Shown: positions 5,955 to 8,136 of the stretch, piece after piece
How the letters are laid out: each line of letters opens with the position of its first letter
How positions within the stretch are numbered: the stretch's first letter is position 1
Source: an uncultured Actinomycetes bacterium
GTDB taxonomy: Bacteria; Actinomycetota; Actinomycetes; Nanopelagicales; Nanopelagicaceae
DNA length: 8,136 bases
Direction: 5' to 3'
Assembly: GCA_903891755.1 (NCBI GenBank)
Contig: CAITFY010000135.1
Span: 1-8,136, forward strand
The notes under the pieces: generated by a model
Databases searched by the model: none
Told to the model about the DNA's origin: nothing
Seen by the model: only the letters and a program-made list of their open reading frames with translations
Made by a program: the position numbers and the translations under genes

Positions 5955-8038
5955 GGTTTCTTCACCGTCGCATTCTTAACATCAATGATTGGAAGTGATG
6001 CAGGGGGTTTACCAGTTGGAAATACTGACTTCTTAGGGTCAACCGTGTTACCGGTTACACCAAAGAGCGCGTTGTAAATATCCTTTACGCCGACCGCAGA
6101 GGTTCCCGCGCCATAACCACCCTGGCTAACCATCATGACAACAGCATATTCAGGCTTATTGGAGGGAGCGTATGAAGCGAACCACGATGTTGGGTCTTTA
6201 GCGCTTCCATTTGCGTTTCTTCCTTGCACCTGACCTGTACCAGTCTTTCCGCTCACTGGAACTGGATAATTTCCAAAGACACCAGATGCGGTACCAGAGA
6301 CTGCCACTGCTCGAAGCGCGTTATGTAAGAAATCTAAGGTGCTCGCAGAGGCAGGGATGATGCCGTTCTTAACTGGTTTTATATCCTGAATCACCGTTCC
6401 ATCCGGCTTAACTATGGCGCGAGCAACTTCTGGCTTGTAAAGCGTGCCCCCGTTAGCTATCGCAGCATATGCAACAGTCATTTGAAGTGGTGTCATAAGG
6501 ACATCGCCCTGACCAATTGCAAAGTTGATGGCATCACCAGCACGGATGATGTAACCATCGGTGCAATCTTCTTTAGCTACCGCAATCAAGAATGGTGTGA
6601 GGTCAGATGGCTTGGCGCGCTTGGTGTAGTTGCAATAGAAATTCTTATTTGCCTTGTAATAGGCGAGCTTCCAGGTGCGATCAGGTAGGCGACCTGACGC
6701 TTCTGAGGGAAGGTCAATTCCCGTTGGCATTCCCAATCTAAATGCCGCGGCGTTCTTAAAGAAGTAATCATTGGGGTTTTTCTTTGGAGTGAGCCCACCA
6801 TCTTTTACCCATTGGTCATAACCGATTTGATACCAGATGGTGTCGCAGGAAACTGCGATTGCCGTCTGCAAGGACATGGTGCCTTGCACTTTCGTATCAT
6901 CGTTGTGGAAACTTTGATTACCGAATTTTGCAGAGTATGGACACGCATAGTTGGCATTCAGGTTGTATCCAGCGTGCGATGCAGCTACGACTGAGAGTGC
7001 CTTAAACGCGGATGCTGGTGCATATGTTCCATCGATTGCACGTGAGAGAGCTGGGACGCCATCGGCCTCGCTAAAGAGCGCTTGGGCTTGAGCAATTGTT
7101 AAGCCTTTTTGCCAGATATTTGGGTCATAGGTTGGATATGAAGCCATCGCAAGAATGTGACCAGTGTGAACATCCATAACTATCGCAGCACCAGAATCAC
7201 CTTTGTAGCCCTGTGCGCGTGCGCTTTGGACTGAGCTCGCAAGGGCTTTCTCGGTCGCTGCTTGTAGCTGCGCGTTTATGTTCGTTACCACGTTATTGCC
7301 GGCTACAGGTAGGGATGTAGTTGAGGTACTTGTGATGCTCTCAGTGCGATCAACAATCACAGTTTTAATTCCAGGGACGCCTTGTAAATATTTGTCATAC
7401 TGATACTCAAGGCCAGTCTTTCCAATGGTTTCATTTAGATAATATTGTTTTGAAGAGGACGCGACATCTTGCGACGTTACTGATCCGACATATCCCAATA
7501 TGTGCGCGGCATTCTCCCCTGCTAATGATGGATAGCTCCTACTTGGCACTGGCGTTGCATTTATTCCAGGGAAGATATCGGGGTTCTCTAAAATCTTGAG
7601 GGCTTGCGCCTCGGTTGCATCTTTTGTAACAGGAACAGGTTGATAAAGAGTTCCATTCCAACAGCCGGTTCGCTTTCCAACGGCAAGCTCTCCACATAAT
7701 CGCGTACGAACATAGAGATCTGAATACTTAACGCCAATCAGCGTGGCTACTCGGTGCAGCACAGCTGAACCCTTATCTGGCATCTTGCCGAGTGCGCTTC
7801 TATCTACGGTAATAACCATTCCTGGCTTATCCATCGCAAGAGGCAATCCATTGTCATCAACAATCGCACCACGCACGGCAGGAGTAACCACATCACGACT
7901 CTGAATATTCAAAGCGGCGTTGTGATACTTCAATCCCGCGGCTACCTGTAGATAAAAAAGACGGCCCAGCATCGCCAACATCAAGGAGAGAATAAGCACT
8001 TGAACGACGATGAGATTGAGACGAGAGCGTTGACTCAT
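5951..8038 (-). CDS. mrdA: Penicillin-binding protein 2 (class B PBP, elongation transpeptidase)
   Basis: This 695-residue class B penicillin-binding protein cross-links peptidoglycan during side-wall growth as partner of RodA. After a short basic cytoplasmic start (MSQRSR) a single membrane anchor spans about 9-32, so the rest lies outside the membrane. Residues about 45-230 form the PBP dimerisation/pedestal region (RGAIVDDNG near 56, GKTGLEYQYDKYLQG near 206). The transpeptidase domain starts near 280. Its active-site motifs are SAFK (S343, K346; nucleophile serine), SCD (397-399, the SxN position, with Asp as in some PBP2 proteins) and KTGT (598-601). A segment at about 453-500 next to the active site carries C469 and C492, and C115/C126 form another possible pair. 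The ATG overlaps the mreD stop by one base, with AGGGAG (8049-8044) five bases upstream. Actinobacterial genomes often name this gene pbp2 or pbpA. Confidence 0.95.
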   Translation of the reverse strand: MSQRSRLNLIVVQVLILSLMLAMLGRLFYLQVAAGLKYHNAALNIQSRDVVTPAVRGAIVDDNGLPLAMDKPGMVITVDRSALGKMPDKGSAVLHRVATLIGVKYSDLYVRTRLCGELAVGKRTGCWNGTLYQPVPVTKDATEAQALKILENPDIFPGINATPVPSRSYPSLAGENAAHILGYVGSVTSQDVASSSKQYYLNETIGKTGLEYQYDKYLQGVPGIKTVIVDRTESITSTSTTSLPVAGNNVVTNINAQLQAATEKALASSVQSARAQGYKGDSGAAIVMDVHTGHILAMASYPTYDPNIWQKGLTIAQAQALFSEADGVPALSRAIDGTYAPASAFKALSVVAASHAGYNLNANYACPYSAKFGNQSFHNDDTKVQGTMSLQTAIAVSCDTIWYQIGYDQWVKDGGLTPKKNPNDYFFKNAAAFRLGMPTGIDLPSEASGRLPDRTWKLAYYKANKNFYCNYTKRAKPSDLTPFLIAVAKEDCTDGYIIRAGDAINFAIGQGDVLMTPLQMTVAYAAIANGGTLYKPEVARAIVKPDGTVIQDIKPVKNGIIPASASTLDFLHNALRAVAVSGTASGVFGNYPVPVSGKTGTGQVQGRNANGSAKDPTSWFASYAPSNKPEYAVVMMVSQGGYGAGTSAVGVKDIYNALFGVTGNTVDPKKSVFPTGKPPASLPIIDVKNATVKKP

Positions 8039-8136
8039 TAGCGCTCCCTAGCCGACAGGGAGTACTCGCGAACGCGGCCCAGCGTGGGAAGAAACATCGG
8101 AGTAAAGACAATTGTCCACACTAGGTTGCCGAGAAT
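8038..8136 (-). CDS. mreD: Rod shape-determining protein MreD, C-terminal fragment (runs off the window)
   Basis: An open frame enters at the window edge and ends with TAA at 8040-8038, giving 32 residues: a hydrophobic stretch (ILGNLVWTIVFTPMFLP) and a basic tail (GRVREYSLSARER). This fits the last membrane helix and cytoplasmic end of MreD, the small membrane protein normally placed between mreC and the PBP2 gene. Sequence alone is too short to prove it, and the call rests mainly on position and hydropathy. The stop shares one base with the PBP2 start (TAATG), and the PBP2 ribosome binding site lies inside this reading frame, so the two are cotranscribed. Confidence 0.7.
   Translation of the reverse strand: MLGNLVWTIVFTPMFLPTLGRVREYSLSARER

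Noticed and set aside
1..8136. A hidden novel system (defence, mobile element, CRISPR, retron-like RNA)
   Set aside because: The whole window is filled by conserved core genes in a known actinobacterial order, with gaps of at most about 160 bases. No inverted terminal repeats, spacer arrays or integration marks are seen.

Overview
The window looks like ordinary chromosomal core sequence from a member of the Actinomycetota (Actinobacteria). All genes lie on the minus strand, so transcription runs from high to low coordinates in the order mreD (3' end only) > mrdA/PBP2 > rodA > rne/rng-type RNase E/G > rplU > rpmA > obg > proB (5' end only). From memory of the group, this block (mre/rod genes followed by RNase E, L21, L27, Obg and glutamate 5-kinase) is conserved in actinobacterial genomes such as Streptomyces. 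The RNase E has a long N-terminal Lys/Ala- and Arg-rich disordered extension, as in actinobacteria. The moderate base composition (by eye near half G+C), short gaps and overlapping genes would fit a compact, lower-GC lineage such as the freshwater acI group (Nanopelagicales). That assignment is inference and is not proven by the window.

Layout: (1) 8136-4803 is a cell-shape module. The end of mreD overlaps the PBP2 start by one base, and the PBP2 stop overlaps the rodA start by four bases (ATGA), which implies one transcript and translational coupling. PBP2 (transpeptidase) and RodA (SEDS glycosyltransferase) form the elongasome peptidoglycan synthase pair. (2) 4802-4640 is a 163-base gap with a plausible sigma70-type promoter and a very AT-rich leader before rne. 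(3) 4639-2399 encodes the RNase E/G-family endoribonuclease. (4) 2398-2286 holds a candidate promoter that overlaps the rne stop and a leader of about 80 nt carrying two tandem 15-base repeats next to the rplU ribosome binding site. (5) 2285-1697 is the rplU-rpmA pair (ribosomal proteins L21 and L27), ended by a strong intrinsic terminator at 1644-1677. (6) 1611-1 holds obg, then proB after a 3-base gap.

Functionally the window joins cell-wall elongation (MreD, PBP2, RodA), RNA processing and decay (RNase E/G), 50S subunit components (L21, L27), a 50S-associated GTPase (Obg) and the first step of proline synthesis (ProB). I found no mobile element, CRISPR array, tRNA, rRNA, toxin-antitoxin pair or defence system, and no credible gene on the plus strand. 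I do not see a previously undescribed system here. The points worth a second look are regulatory: the repeat-bearing rplU leader, the terminator placed 20 bases ahead of the obg ribosome binding site, and the AT-rich rne leader.
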